Position numbers and translations under genes: made by a program. A stretch of DNA of 64,000 nucleotides from TMED78 sp036337035. GTDB lineage: Bacteria > Pseudomonadota > Gammaproteobacteria > Steroidobacterales > Rariloculaceae. The stretch spans positions 1 to 64,000 of the forward strand of contig JAYZFC010000008.1 in NCBI GenBank assembly GCA_036337035.1, read 5' to 3'. The notes under the pieces were generated by a model. The model was given only the letters and a program-made list of their open reading frames with translations, had not been told where the DNA came from and ran no database searches. Positions 18,750 through 27,136 of the stretch are shown here, piece by piece. Numbering within the stretch: position 1 is the first letter of the stretch; each line of letters opens with the position of its first letter.

Positions 18750-19437
18750 TATTGATCTTCATAATCATCTCATAGGCTGCTTTTTGTTCAGCAATTCTCC
18801 TACTGCTTCCTTTTCCTTCAGTAGCTAAGCAACCATTATCTATTTGGCATGAAACATAAAAATGTTTATCATGCTCAGCTCCAACAATTTTTGTTATTTT
18901 ATAAATCGGCAAATCTCTATCTAGTTTCTGCAAAATTTCCTGCAATTTAGTTTTCGAATCTTTAAGAGCGCTTGGATGGGGTAATTGATTTAATCGATAA
19001 TCAAAAAGTACCCCTATACTTTTATCAGCTAAGTCATAACCGCCATCAATATATATAGCACCGACGATAGCTTCTATTGCACACGCTAAAATAGAGTCGC
19101 TATTTCCTCCACCTGATGATGAAGCTCCAGGACCTAAAATCAAATACTTTGAGAGATTAATTTCTTTTGCTATATTTGCTAAGGTAATTCCCTTAACTAG
19201 CTCTGATCTAAATCGACTTAAGTCACCTTCATTAGTCTGATGTTTTATTTTATATAGCCTACTAGATATACTAAAACTTAATAAGGAATCTCCTAAGAAC
19301 TCTAACCTTTCATTATTAACCTTAGAGAAACTTTTATGTGTCAAAGCTTGATCAAGAAGTGACAAGTCATTAAACCTATACTTAAAATGCTTCTCAACCC
19401 AATTAAATCTTATTTTTTGTGTCAAACTATCATCCAA
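18739..19437 (-). CDS. rnc: ribonuclease III
   Basis: Cuts double-stranded RNA, including 30S pre-rRNA. Catalytic domain signature ERLEFLGDSLLSF (residues about 42-54) with a second acidic cluster AIEAIVGAIYIDGG, then a C-terminal dsRNA-binding domain (about 155-225, KTKLQEILQK...GSSRRIAEQKAAYE). 232 residues (226 in E. coli). The only start that fits is TTG at 19437-19435, with no clear Shine-Dalgarno. Located 9 bp after lepB and overlapping era by 11 bp. Confidence 0.96.
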   Translation of the reverse strand: MDDSLTQKIRFNWVEKHFKYRFNDLSLLDQALTHKSFSKVNNERLEFLGDSLLSFSISSRLYKIKHQTNEGDLSRFRSELVKGITLANIAKEINLSKYLILGPGASSSGGGNSDSILACAIEAIVGAIYIDGGYDLADKSIGVLFDYRLNQLPHPSALKDSKTKLQEILQKLDRDLPIYKITKIVGAEHDKHFYVSCQIDNGCLATEGKGSSRRIAEQKAAYEMIMKINNEK

Positions 19438-19446
19438 GTAAAAAAT

Positions 19447-20205
19447 TTACTCAATATTAGTACCAATTCTTGACCAGTATGGACCTCCTTCGCTAGGCCA
19501 TCTCCAGTTCATCCAAATAAGTACAGCTTTCCCTACAAGGTTTTCTTCAGGAATAAAATCTACTCCATCAAAACGACTATCCCTACTATTATCCCTGTTA
19601 TCACCCATCATAAAGTAATGATTATCAGGAACTATGTATACTCCACCAGGGCTTATTCTATCTTTCATAAGCAACAGCTTATGTAGCTTATCACCTAAAA
19701 CTTCCTCACCAAGCTCAAGATTTGTATCAAAATCATAAAATCCTATTAATTTAATAGAAATAACCTCTCCATTTATGGTTAAACTCTTAGAGTATTGATC
19801 ATAAAAAATTTCATCCCCTGGTAAGCCTATTAATCTTTTAACATAATTTATTTTAGGGTCCGAGGGAAGCCTAAATACAACAACATCACCTCTTTTTGGT
19901 AATCCAATATCTAAAACTTTTGTGTTTATAACAGGAAGTCTTAATCCATATGCAAACTTACTTACAAAAATAAAGTCACCTCGTATCAATGTCGGCATCA
20001 TTGAGCCAGAAGGTATCCTGAATGGCTCAAATATAAAAGATCTTAAGACCAAGACTAGTAGTAAAACTGGAAAAAAAGATTTTGAATATTCAAATAAAAG
20101 AGGTTCTTTCTTGTTAGATTTTTTATAATTAAAAAATATTATATCAACCAAATAAACAACACCTGTAAAGAATGTTAATAATACCAATATTAATGCAAAA
20201 TCCAT
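19447..20205 (-). CDS. lepB: signal peptidase I
   Basis: Inner-membrane Ser/Lys protease that removes Sec and Tat signal peptides. Two membrane segments lie in residues 1-25 and 42-60, followed by the catalytic Ser68 in PSGSMMPTL, Lys123 in YVKRLIGLPGDE, and the GDNRDNSRDSR box. At 252 residues it is shorter than E. coli LepB (324), mainly from missing insertions in the periplasmic domain; the catalytic boxes are complete. It follows lepA by 24 bp. Confidence 0.96.
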   Translation of the reverse strand: MDFALILVLLTFFTGVVYLVDIIFFNYKKSNKKEPLLFEYSKSFFPVLLLVLVLRSFIFEPFRIPSGSMMPTLIRGDFIFVSKFAYGLRLPVINTKVLDIGLPKRGDVVVFRLPSDPKINYVKRLIGLPGDEIFYDQYSKSLTINGEVISIKLIGFYDFDTNLELGEEVLGDKLHKLLLMKDRISPGGVYIVPDNHYFMMGDNRDNSRDSRFDGVDFIPEENLVGKAVLIWMNWRWPSEGGPYWSRIGTNIE

Positions 20206-20229
20206 TGTATATTACCTCGATAAAATTAA

Positions 20230-22041
20230 TTATTTGTTTCCCTTAAGTATAGCTAAAAACGCCTCTTGAGGAACCTCAACTGTTCCTACTTGCTTCATTC
20301 TTTTCTTACCTGACTTTTGTTTTTCTAATAGCTTCATCTTCCTCGTCACATCTCCACCATATAGCTTAGCAGTAACATCTTTCCTAAGTGCTTTAACTGT
20401 ACTCCTTGCCAATACTTGGCTTCCTATAGCTGCCTGAATAGCTACATCGAATAGCTGTCTAGGTATGACATTTTTTAATGTATCAACAATCTGTCTACCT
20501 CTTCTATCAGCAAAATCACGAAATACAATCGTAGACATAGCATCAACCTTTTCTTTATTAATCAGAATATCTAATTTAACTAAATCAGACTTCTGAAATC
20601 TAACAAAATGATAATCAAAGGAAGCATACCCACGACTCACTGATTTAAGCCTATCAAAAAAATCTAGAACAACTTCAGACAGTGGTAGCTCATAATCTAA
20701 AGAAACCTGATTACCTAAATATTGTAATTTTTTTTGAACGCCTCTTTTTTCTATACAAAGCTTAATAACAGGACCTACATAGTCCTGAGGAAGTAAAATA
20801 TTTGCTAATATAATTGGTTCTTTTATGTGTTTAATTTGATTTAAATCAGGCAGTAAAGCTGGACTTTCTATACTTATGCTTTTTCCACTCAAAAGATCAA
20901 CTTGATAAACTACCGTTGGAGCTGTAGATATAAGATTTAAACTATACTCTCTCTCTAGCCTTTCTTGAACTATCTCTAGGTGTAGCATTCCTAAAAAACC
21001 ACATCTAAAACCAAAGCCTAATGCTGCACTTCCTTCTGGTTCAAAATGAAAAGCAGCATCATTAAGGCGTAATTTTTCAAGGGCATCTCTAAAAGATTCG
21101 TAGTCATCTGAATTAATTGGGAATAGACCAGCAAAGACTCTTGGCTTGATCTTTTTAAATCCTGGTAACGCAAGAGTTTTTTCATCACCTGGCTTTCTTA
21201 TTGTGTCTCCAACAGGAGCACCATTTATATCTTTTATTGCAGCAATAATAAACCCAACCTCTCCTGCATTAAGGCTATCTTTATCTATCATCTTTGGAGT
21301 AAATATTCCTAACCTATCAGCAGAATAGGACCTTCCAGAAGACATAACTTGAATCTTATCTCCTTTTTTTAAGCTTCCATCTACTATTCGAACTAATGAT
21401 ACTACTCCACAGTATGGATCAAACCACGAATCAATAATTAAGGCTTGAAGATATGAATTATTATTAGCTACAGGAGCAGGTATCGTTTTAATAATTCTTT
21501 CAATTAAGTCAGGTACTCCTAAACCAGTCTTAGCACTTACTTTATGGATATCGCTAGTATCTAAACCAATTAACTCTTCTATCTCTCTAGACACTTTATC
21601 TGGATCAGATGCTGGCAAATCTATTTTATTTAGCACTGGTAAAACCTCTAGATTTTGCTCAATTGCAGAATAGCAATTTGCTATACTTTGAGCCTCTACG
21701 CCCTGAGCTGAATCAACAACTAAAATAGCTCCCTCGCAAGCCGATAAAGATCTAGAAACCTCATAGGAAAAATCAACATGGCCTGGTGTATCAATAAAAT
21801 TCAGCTGGTAACGGTCCCCATCCTCGGAGTTATAATTTAATGAGACGCTTTGTGCCTTAATTGTGATTCCTCTCTCTCTTTCTAAATCCATAGAATCAAG
21901 AACCTGATCATTCATCTCTCTATCAGAAAGCCCACCGCATAATTGAATAATTCTGTCAGCCAATGTTGATTTACCATGATCAATATGGGCTATTATTGAA
22001 AAATTTCTTATTTTTTTTATTGAGTATTTATTATCAACCAC
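20230..22041 (-). CDS. lepA: elongation factor 4 (LepA)
   Basis: Ribosome-associated translational GTPase. P-loop AHIDHGKSTLADR, RERGITIKAQ (switch I), DTPGHVDF (G3), NKIDLP (G4), and the C-terminal region specific for LepA (RRGRQIVDTLKNVIPRQLF, VGTVEVPQEAFLA). 603 residues, against 599 in E. coli. The start is GTG (MVDNKYS). Same order lepA-lepB-rnc-era as in E. coli and Pseudomonas. Confidence 0.97.
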   Translation of the reverse strand: MVDNKYSIKKIRNFSIIAHIDHGKSTLADRIIQLCGGLSDREMNDQVLDSMDLERERGITIKAQSVSLNYNSEDGDRYQLNFIDTPGHVDFSYEVSRSLSACEGAILVVDSAQGVEAQSIANCYSAIEQNLEVLPVLNKIDLPASDPDKVSREIEELIGLDTSDIHKVSAKTGLGVPDLIERIIKTIPAPVANNNSYLQALIIDSWFDPYCGVVSLVRIVDGSLKKGDKIQVMSSGRSYSADRLGIFTPKMIDKDSLNAGEVGFIIAAIKDINGAPVGDTIRKPGDEKTLALPGFKKIKPRVFAGLFPINSDDYESFRDALEKLRLNDAAFHFEPEGSAALGFGFRCGFLGMLHLEIVQERLEREYSLNLISTAPTVVYQVDLLSGKSISIESPALLPDLNQIKHIKEPIILANILLPQDYVGPVIKLCIEKRGVQKKLQYLGNQVSLDYELPLSEVVLDFFDRLKSVSRGYASFDYHFVRFQKSDLVKLDILINKEKVDAMSTIVFRDFADRRGRQIVDTLKNVIPRQLFDVAIQAAIGSQVLARSTVKALRKDVTAKLYGGDVTRKMKLLEKQKSGKKRMKQVGTVEVPQEAFLAILKGNK

Positions 22042-22067
22042 TTCAGACCTAAATATAACTTAGACTA

Positions 22068-22301
22068 TTATCTACTAAGATAATCTAATACGGCATCAGA
22101 ATCTAGTGGATATCCAGAAAGCTCTCCATGATCTCCCAAAATGACAGGAACTCTTAGGCCATAAGATTTTATTAACTCATAATCACCATCAATATTAATT
22201 ATTATTAAATTAGCTTTATCACTAATTAATGACTCTAATTTATCTTTAACAACATCACATAAATGACAGTCATTTCTTGTATAAATATAAATATTTTTCA
22301 A
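22068..22301 (-). CDS. glutaredoxin-like protein (DUF836 type)
   Basis: 77-residue thioredoxin-fold protein with a CHLC redox motif at residues 12-15 (YTRNDCHLCDVVKDKL) and the cis-Pro region RVPVIL. It belongs to the small glutaredoxin-like family often encoded next to lepA or sdh genes; the substrate is not known. The start is TTG, overlapping the sdhE stop as TTGA, and lepA follows after 26 bp. A role in cysteine redox or metal delivery near SDH would be speculation. Confidence 0.85.
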   Translation of the reverse strand: MKNIYIYTRNDCHLCDVVKDKLESLISDKANLIIINIDGDYELIKSYGLRVPVILGDHGELSGYPLDSDAVLDYLSR

Positions 22302-22552
22302 TTGATGCTTTTTATACTTGATCTAATTAATTTTAACAAATTCACTAATACTTCATTATCTGATAATTTATTTCCTAGAATAAAAGAATGTAGGTCTGGA
22401 TCAGGTAACTCTAAAAGCGAGGCAAACATTTCTTTTTCTTCTTGATTTAGATCTACAAAGAAGTTATCAAGAAAATTAATCAGTACTGAATCTAATTCTC
22501 GCATTCCTCTTCTGCAACGCCAACGAAGTTTTGAAATATTATCGACTAACAA
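22298..22552 (-). CDS. sdhE: FAD assembly factor SdhE
   Basis: Promotes covalent attachment of FAD to SdhA; homologous to mitochondrial SDHAF2. 84 residues carrying the essential RGxxE motif in RRGMRELD (residues 14-21), followed by LLELPDPDLHSFI, which matches E. coli SdhE (88 residues). The start is TTG behind a TAGGA Shine-Dalgarno. It lies 8 bp after sdhB, so here the chaperone is encoded with its client complex; in E. coli it sits apart, beside ygfZ. Confidence 0.95.
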   Translation of the reverse strand: MLVDNISKLRWRCRRGMRELDSVLINFLDNFFVDLNQEEKEMFASLLELPDPDLHSFILGNKLSDNEVLVNLLKLIRSSIKSIN

Positions 22553-22560
22553 GATTTATC

Positions 22561-23343
22561 CTAAGAGCTTTCTTCAGCTATCAATTGTTTAATTTTAGAT
22601 ATTTTTTCGCCTGGGTTGAGGTCTTTAGGACATGATTTGGTACAATTTAATATAGTGTGACAACGATATAACTTAAACGAATCATTCAGATCTTTTAGTC
22701 GCTCTTTCTTCTTGTCATCCCTAGTATCTACAATCCATCGATATGCTTGTAATAGCGCTGCGGGACCAAGATACTTATCTGAATTCCACCAATAACTTGG
22801 ACATGAAGTTGAGCAACATGCGCATAAAATACATGCAGATGGCTCATCAATCTTTTCTTGGTCTTCTTTACTTTGTATTCTTTCTTGATCATCAGGTAAA
22901 TGATCCTCAGACTGGAGCCAAGGCTTTACTGAAGCGTATTGCTTATAAAATTCAGTTAAATCAGTAACAAGATCTTTTACAACAGGCATATGAGGAAGAG
23001 GATAAATATTAATAGCACCTGAAACATCTTCTACCGACTTTAGACATGCTAAGGTATTTGTTCCATCAATATTCATCGAACATGATCCACATATACCTTC
23101 TCTACAAGATCTTCTGAATGTAAGTGTAGGATCTATTTCATTTTTTATCTTAATAAGGGCATCTAACACCATTGGTCCACAAGAATCCATATCAACTTCA
23201 TAGCTATCCATATGCGGATTATTTTTCTCGGTAGGGTCATATCTATATATTTTAAACTCTTTTTTATTTATAGATTTTCCCTTAAAAGGAAAATTAGCCC
23301 CTTTCTTTATTTTAGAATTTTTTGGTAATGTAAATTTTGCCAT
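22561..23343 (-). CDS. sdhB: succinate dehydrogenase iron-sulfur subunit
   Basis: Carries electrons from SdhA to ubiquinone. [2Fe-2S] ligands Cys80, 85, 88 and 100; [4Fe-4S] ligands in CILCACC (171-177) with partner Cys238; [3Fe-4S] Cys181, 228 and 234. PSYWWNSDKYLGPAALLQAY is of the alphaproteobacterial/mitochondrial kind rather than the E. coli kind. 260 residues, longer than E. coli (238) through an N-terminal extension typical of that type. The gap to sdhA is 19 bp and to sdhE 8 bp. Confidence 0.97.
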   Translation of the reverse strand: MAKFTLPKNSKIKKGANFPFKGKSINKKEFKIYRYDPTEKNNPHMDSYEVDMDSCGPMVLDALIKIKNEIDPTLTFRRSCREGICGSCSMNIDGTNTLACLKSVEDVSGAINIYPLPHMPVVKDLVTDLTEFYKQYASVKPWLQSEDHLPDDQERIQSKEDQEKIDEPSACILCACCSTSCPSYWWNSDKYLGPAALLQAYRWIVDTRDDKKKERLKDLNDSFKLYRCHTILNCTKSCPKDLNPGEKISKIKQLIAEESS

Positions 23344-23362
23344 TCCTAATCCTTAATAAACA

Positions 23363-25150
23363 CTAATAAGTTCTTGCCTTGGGAGGGATTGCTTCAACTT
23401 CATCAGTCATTGTGTCTAGTTTCACATTTCTATAAGAAAAGCTAACATCTCCCTTTTCACTAACCCAACACAATGTATGCTTCATCCAGTTATCATCATC
23501 TCGATTAGGGTAGTCTTCCCTAGCCTGAGCGCCTCGACTTTCAGTCCTATTAATGGCAGATTTGATAGTACCCATAGACTGAAGTAAAAGGTTTTCGAGC
23601 TCCATTGTTTCAATTAAATCTGTATTCCAAACTAAAGATCTATCTTTTGTTTCTACATCCTGAAAAGATGCAAAAATCGGCTCTAGCTTATCAATACCTT
23701 CCTGCAATGACTCTCCAGTTCTAAACACAGCAGCATATGTCTGCATTACTTTCTGCATTTCTAACCTAATTGAAGATGTTGATCTTTTACCTTTTGAATA
23801 TCGCAATTTATCGAGCCTATCAATTGAATCTTGGCCGGCATCTTTAGAAAACGAGTCATTATTATTATCTCTTTTTAATATATCGGCACATCTATTTGCT
23901 GCGGCCCGACCAAAAACAACTAAATCTATAAGTGAATTAGAACCAAGCCTATTAGCACCATGTACAGAGACACACCCAGCCTCCCCAACAGCCATTAAGC
24001 CTGGAAAAACAGATTCTTTGCCCTTCGAATCCATAGTGACAACTTCGCCATGATAGTTTGTAGGTATCCCCCCCATATTATAATGAACAGTAGGTAATAC
24101 TGGAATAGGGTCCTTGGTTACATCAATACCAGCAAAAATCTTAGCCGTCTCAGCAATGCCAGGTAAACGCTCTTCTATAACATCGCTCCCCAAATGTTCA
24201 AGATGCAAAAAAATATGATCTTTTTCTAGGCCAACTCCTCTTCCTTCTCTAATCTCAATAGCCATAGAACGGCTTACCACATCCCTAGAGGCAAGATCTT
24301 TAGCGTTTGGTGCGTATCTCTCCATAAACCTCTCACCTTCAGAATTAGTCAAATAACCACCTTCACCTCTAGATCCTTCCGTAATAAGACAACCAGGACC
24401 ATAAATACCTGTTGGATGAAATTGAACAAATTCTAGGTCTTGTAGAGGTAATCCGGCCCTTAAGACCATTGCATTACCATCTCCGGTACAAATATGTGCT
24501 GAAGTGCAAGAAAAGTATGATCTTCCGTAACCACCAGTTGCAAGAATTACCATCTGACTTCTAAATCGATGTATCTTGCCTGTAGAAAGCTCAATAGCAA
24601 CAATACCTTTGCATTTAGAATTCTCTATAATCAAGTCAATAGCAAAAAATTCTATAAAAAACTCTGCTTTGTGCTTTAGCGATTGTTGATACAAAGTATG
24701 GAGCATCGCATGACCAGTTCTATCTGCTGCCGCACAAGTTCGTTGGGCAATACCTTCACCAAAATGTGTTGTCATCCCACCAAATGGTCTTTGGTAGATC
24801 TTCCCCTCTTCTGTTCTAGAAAAAGGGACGCCGTAGTGCTCTAGCTCTATAACAGAAGCTGGAGCTTGCTTGCACATATACTCTATAGCATCTTGGTCGC
24901 CTAACCAATCAGATCCCTTAACAGTGTCATACATATGCCATCTCCAATCATCAGGGCCCATATTGCCTAAAGCGGCACTTATGCCACCTTGTGCCGCAAC
25001 AGTATGGCTTCTAGTAGGGAAGACTTTAGTAATGCATGCAGTTTTTAAACCAAGTTCGGCTAAACCAAATGTTGCTCTTAAGCCTGAACCACCAGCACCT
25101 ACGACAACAACATCATAATCATGATCTATAAATTCGTAATCTTTATTCAT
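23363..25150 (-). CDS. sdhA: succinate dehydrogenase flavoprotein subunit
   Basis: Oxidises succinate to fumarate with covalently bound FAD. VVVGAGGSGLRATFGLAE is the FAD-binding Rossmann motif, SHTVAAQGGISAALGN holds the FAD-linking His, and QFHPTGIYG and RGEGGYL are active-site segments. 595 residues. The runs GPDDWRWHMYDTVKGSDWLG and EHYGVPFSRTEEGKIYQRPF match alphaproteobacterial and mitochondrial SdhA better than the E. coli protein, which has NWEWHMYDTVKGSDYIG. The start ATG shares one base with the sdhD stop (TAATG). Confidence 0.97.
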   Translation of the reverse strand: MNKDYEFIDHDYDVVVVGAGGSGLRATFGLAELGLKTACITKVFPTRSHTVAAQGGISAALGNMGPDDWRWHMYDTVKGSDWLGDQDAIEYMCKQAPASVIELEHYGVPFSRTEEGKIYQRPFGGMTTHFGEGIAQRTCAAADRTGHAMLHTLYQQSLKHKAEFFIEFFAIDLIIENSKCKGIVAIELSTGKIHRFRSQMVILATGGYGRSYFSCTSAHICTGDGNAMVLRAGLPLQDLEFVQFHPTGIYGPGCLITEGSRGEGGYLTNSEGERFMERYAPNAKDLASRDVVSRSMAIEIREGRGVGLEKDHIFLHLEHLGSDVIEERLPGIAETAKIFAGIDVTKDPIPVLPTVHYNMGGIPTNYHGEVVTMDSKGKESVFPGLMAVGEAGCVSVHGANRLGSNSLIDLVVFGRAAANRCADILKRDNNNDSFSKDAGQDSIDRLDKLRYSKGKRSTSSIRLEMQKVMQTYAAVFRTGESLQEGIDKLEPIFASFQDVETKDRSLVWNTDLIETMELENLLLQSMGTIKSAINRTESRGAQAREDYPNRDDDNWMKHTLCWVSEKGDVSFSYRNVKLDTMTDEVEAIPPKARTY

Positions 25151-25524
25151 TAATTAGGTCCAAAAAAAATAAAGCATAAAGAAAAAAAACCAACAATAAC
25201 AGCTGAACAATGAACTAATAATGATAGTCGTAGCATAAGGGGCTGAATAACTTCATTGCTAATATAATCTTCAATAATTATCTCAATACCTAGCTTTGAG
25301 TGAAAGCAAGCAAGAGCTACAAAAAAAATAAAATATAGAAATATTATTGGTCTTTTAAGTAGGCTCTCAACTAACTCATAAGAGAAGTCACCTAAATTTA
25401 CAATGATAATTATAGAAAAAGGAAATACAAGAAAAAATAAAAAGATTGCTGATAATCTCTGCAGCTTCCAATGTCTTAATGCATTATCATTAAGTGAAAT
25501 TTTAAATAAAGATAACAGGTTCAA
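25150..25524 (-). CDS. sdhD: succinate dehydrogenase membrane anchor subunit SdhD
   Basis: 124 residues with three predicted membrane helices (about 25-48, 58-78 and 95-120). The segment CFHSKLGIEIIIEDYI carries the conserved His and the E-D-Y motif of the SdhD family found in alphaproteobacteria, near the quinone site. The start is TTG. It lies between sdhC (16 bp upstream) and sdhA (1-nt overlap). Sequence conservation is low, and context makes the call firm. Confidence 0.9.
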   Translation of the reverse strand: MNLLSLFKISLNDNALRHWKLQRLSAIFLFFLVFPFSIIIIVNLGDFSYELVESLLKRPIIFLYFIFFVALACFHSKLGIEIIIEDYISNEVIQPLMLRLSLLVHCSAVIVGFFSLCFIFFGPN

Positions 25525-25540
25525 AATTAATCCCTAAATC

Positions 25541-25918
25541 CTATAAAAACAAAAAAATAAGTGAAGAGGTGCTAATAATTGATAAAAGCATTACAACTAT
25601 TCCAGAATAAAAAATCTCTTTATGACTAAAACCAATGCCTATATCCCAAAAAATATGTCTAATTCCATTAAATAAATGATAAGAAAAACAAAAAAACCAA
25701 AAACCATATAGTAGCTTAGCAATCGTGGACTTAAGTATGGATAAAGAGAAATTATAAAAAACCTCACCAAGAGATACTGAAGCAATCCAATAAATAATAA
25801 TAAAGAGACCAAACGATAGATATATACCAGTTAGCCGGTGTAGTATAGATAAACCACTTGTTATCTGTGGTTTATATATCTGCAAATGAGGTGATAAGGG
25901 TCTATCTGAGCTCTTCAT
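25541..25918 (-). CDS. sdhC: succinate dehydrogenase cytochrome b556 subunit SdhC
   Basis: Membrane anchor that binds haem b and ubiquinone. Start chosen at the ATG 25918-25916 (MKSSDRPLSPHLQIYKPQ) because an in-frame start further up would run through the upstream gene. SxxHR of the quinone site is at residues 24-28, and His81 in SYHLFNGIRHIFWD is the predicted haem ligand. 125 residues, three membrane helices. RPLSPHLQIYKPQITSGLSI is the alphaproteobacterial/mitochondrial form; E. coli SdhC begins RPVNLDLQTIRFP. It is 4 bp after the SDHAF4-like gene. Confidence 0.94.
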   Translation of the reverse strand: MKSSDRPLSPHLQIYKPQITSGLSILHRLTGIYLSFGLFIIIYWIASVSLGEVFYNFSLSILKSTIAKLLYGFWFFCFSYHLFNGIRHIFWDIGIGFSHKEIFYSGIVVMLLSIISTSSLIFLFL

Positions 25919-25922
25919 GATC

Positions 25923-26117
25923 CTAAAAATCAATACATCGTCCAGCTCTTTCCCAATCTCCATATCTAGTAGGTTCTGGCCCCTTAGGGCCACCTCTTTC
26001 TTTAGAGCGAGAAATAACTTGGTCTAAACTAATATTATCTGAAGAACTATGATTCATATCAGATTTTTTTTTAGATTCTAATTTAGCTTTAGATTTATTT
26101 TTCCCTAGATTTGACAT
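25923..26117 (-). CDS. SDHAF4-like succinate dehydrogenase assembly factor (DUF1674 type)
   Basis: 64 residues. The N-terminal half is Lys/Ser-rich and probably disordered. The C-terminus, residues 42-64 (GGPKGPEPTRYGDWERAGRC then IDF), is the conserved tail of the DUF1674 family, whose mitochondrial member SDHAF4 (Sdh8) binds flavinylated SdhA before it joins SdhB. It is the first gene of the sdh operon, 4 bp before sdhC, which strongly supports the assembly role. I associate the family mainly with alphaproteobacteria and mitochondria. A -10-like TATAAT lies 27 bp upstream. Confidence 0.85.
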   Translation of the reverse strand: MSNLGKNKSKAKLESKKKSDMNHSSSDNISLDQVISRSKERGGPKGPEPTRYGDWERAGRCIDF

Positions 26118-26143
26118 ATATTGATACCTGTAATTTGTTATAT

Positions 26144-26149
26144 ATTATA
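26144..26149 (-). promoter_or_regulatory. candidate -10 element of the sdh operon promoter
   Basis: TATAAT on the - strand, 27 bp before the first codon of the SDHAF4-like gene, inside the only gap (94 bp) upstream of the operon. No good -35 hexamer is visible at 16-18 bp. The same gap must serve divergent ygfZ, for which TTGATC (26158-26163) and TGTATA (26181-26186) are a weak pair. Confidence 0.35.
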
Positions 26150-26211
26150 CATTTTAATTGATCTATAAGCATATTTAAAATGTATATATTGAATAAAATA
26201 TGAGTTATTAA

Positions 26212-27135
26212 ATGGTTCATAAAATGTGTAAAACTCCTCATAGAACAAACATTGAAGAAAGATTTGTTTTTATTGAAGTTTCCGGTAGGGATGCAAAAGA
26301 TTTCCTTAATAACCTACTAAGTACTTCGGTAGATAATCTAGACGAAAAGCATTTTTATCTATCTGCATGGCATAATAGACTAGGAAAGGTAAAGTCCATA
26401 TTCAATATAATATATGAAAATGGTTTATTTCTCCTGATGTTTGATAAAAGTGTTGAAAATTTAATTATTAATGAAATTCAGAAATTCACTATAAACCTAG
26501 AAGTAAAAGTTTCAGTTAAAAAAAATTATGTAGCAATATCAGCTTTTAACTATATCAATCTTATTAAAGAAATAAATCAAGATTTTATTAGCAATAATAA
26601 AAAAATAATAGAAATAAACAAATGTAAGTTATTGATAATTGACGGTGATTTTTCCTATATTATAGGAGATATTAATGATGTAAAAGGTCTGATAAAAAGT
26701 GACATGAAATCATTTAAAGTTTCTAATTATAATGAATCAATTAAAAAAGAAATGAGTCTCGGAATTTTATATATTTGTAATGAGATATTTGAGAAATTTA
26801 CGCCTCATATGCTAAACCTAGATAAACTTGGAATAATAAATAACAAGCAAGGTTGCTATCATGGACAAGAAATAATAACAAGAATAAATAGATTAGGTAA
26901 TACTAAGAGAAAGTTAAAATATTATTCTGGAGAATATCAATCTAAAATAGCATCAATGTCAAATATAGTAAATAGAGATAATAAAAAAGTTGGCAGTGTT
27001 GTTAGAGCTACAAGGATTGATAATATCTCATATATTCTTGGCATAATTGACATTAATACAGAAAATAAAATAATACATATTAGCAATTCTAATTCTTTAC
27101 CGTTAAAAGAAAACATAATTAAGAGATTCGCATAA
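26212..27135 (+). CDS. ygfZ: folate-binding YgfZ family protein
   Basis: Tetrahydrofolate-dependent factor for synthesis or repair of some iron-sulfur enzymes, related to mitochondrial IBA57. 307 residues (E. coli YgfZ 326). The family signature KGCYxGQE appears as KQGCYHGQEIITR with the key Cys; the N-terminal FIEVSGRDAKDFLNNLLST is also typical. An ATG at 26224 is an alternative start. It is divergent from the sdh operon, matching its adjacency to sdhE in E. coli and a link to Fe-S enzymes such as SdhB. The stop lies 1 bp from the end of convergent lysS. Confidence 0.92.
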   Translation: MVHKMCKTPHRTNIEERFVFIEVSGRDAKDFLNNLLSTSVDNLDEKHFYLSAWHNRLGKVKSIFNIIYENGLFLLMFDKSVENLIINEIQKFTINLEVKVSVKKNYVAISAFNYINLIKEINQDFISNNKKIIEINKCKLLIIDGDFSYIIGDINDVKGLIKSDMKSFKVSNYNESIKKEMSLGILYICNEIFEKFTPHMLNLDKLGIINNKQGCYHGQEIITRINRLGNTKRKLKYYSGEYQSKIASMSNIVNRDNKKVGSVVRATRIDNISYILGIIDINTENKIIHISNSNSLPLKENIIKRFA

Positions 27136-27136
27136 A

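Noticed and set aside
25919..25993. 25-residue N-terminal extension of SdhC
   Set aside because: It would overlap the SDHAF4-like gene; SdhC homology begins at the ATG at 25918.
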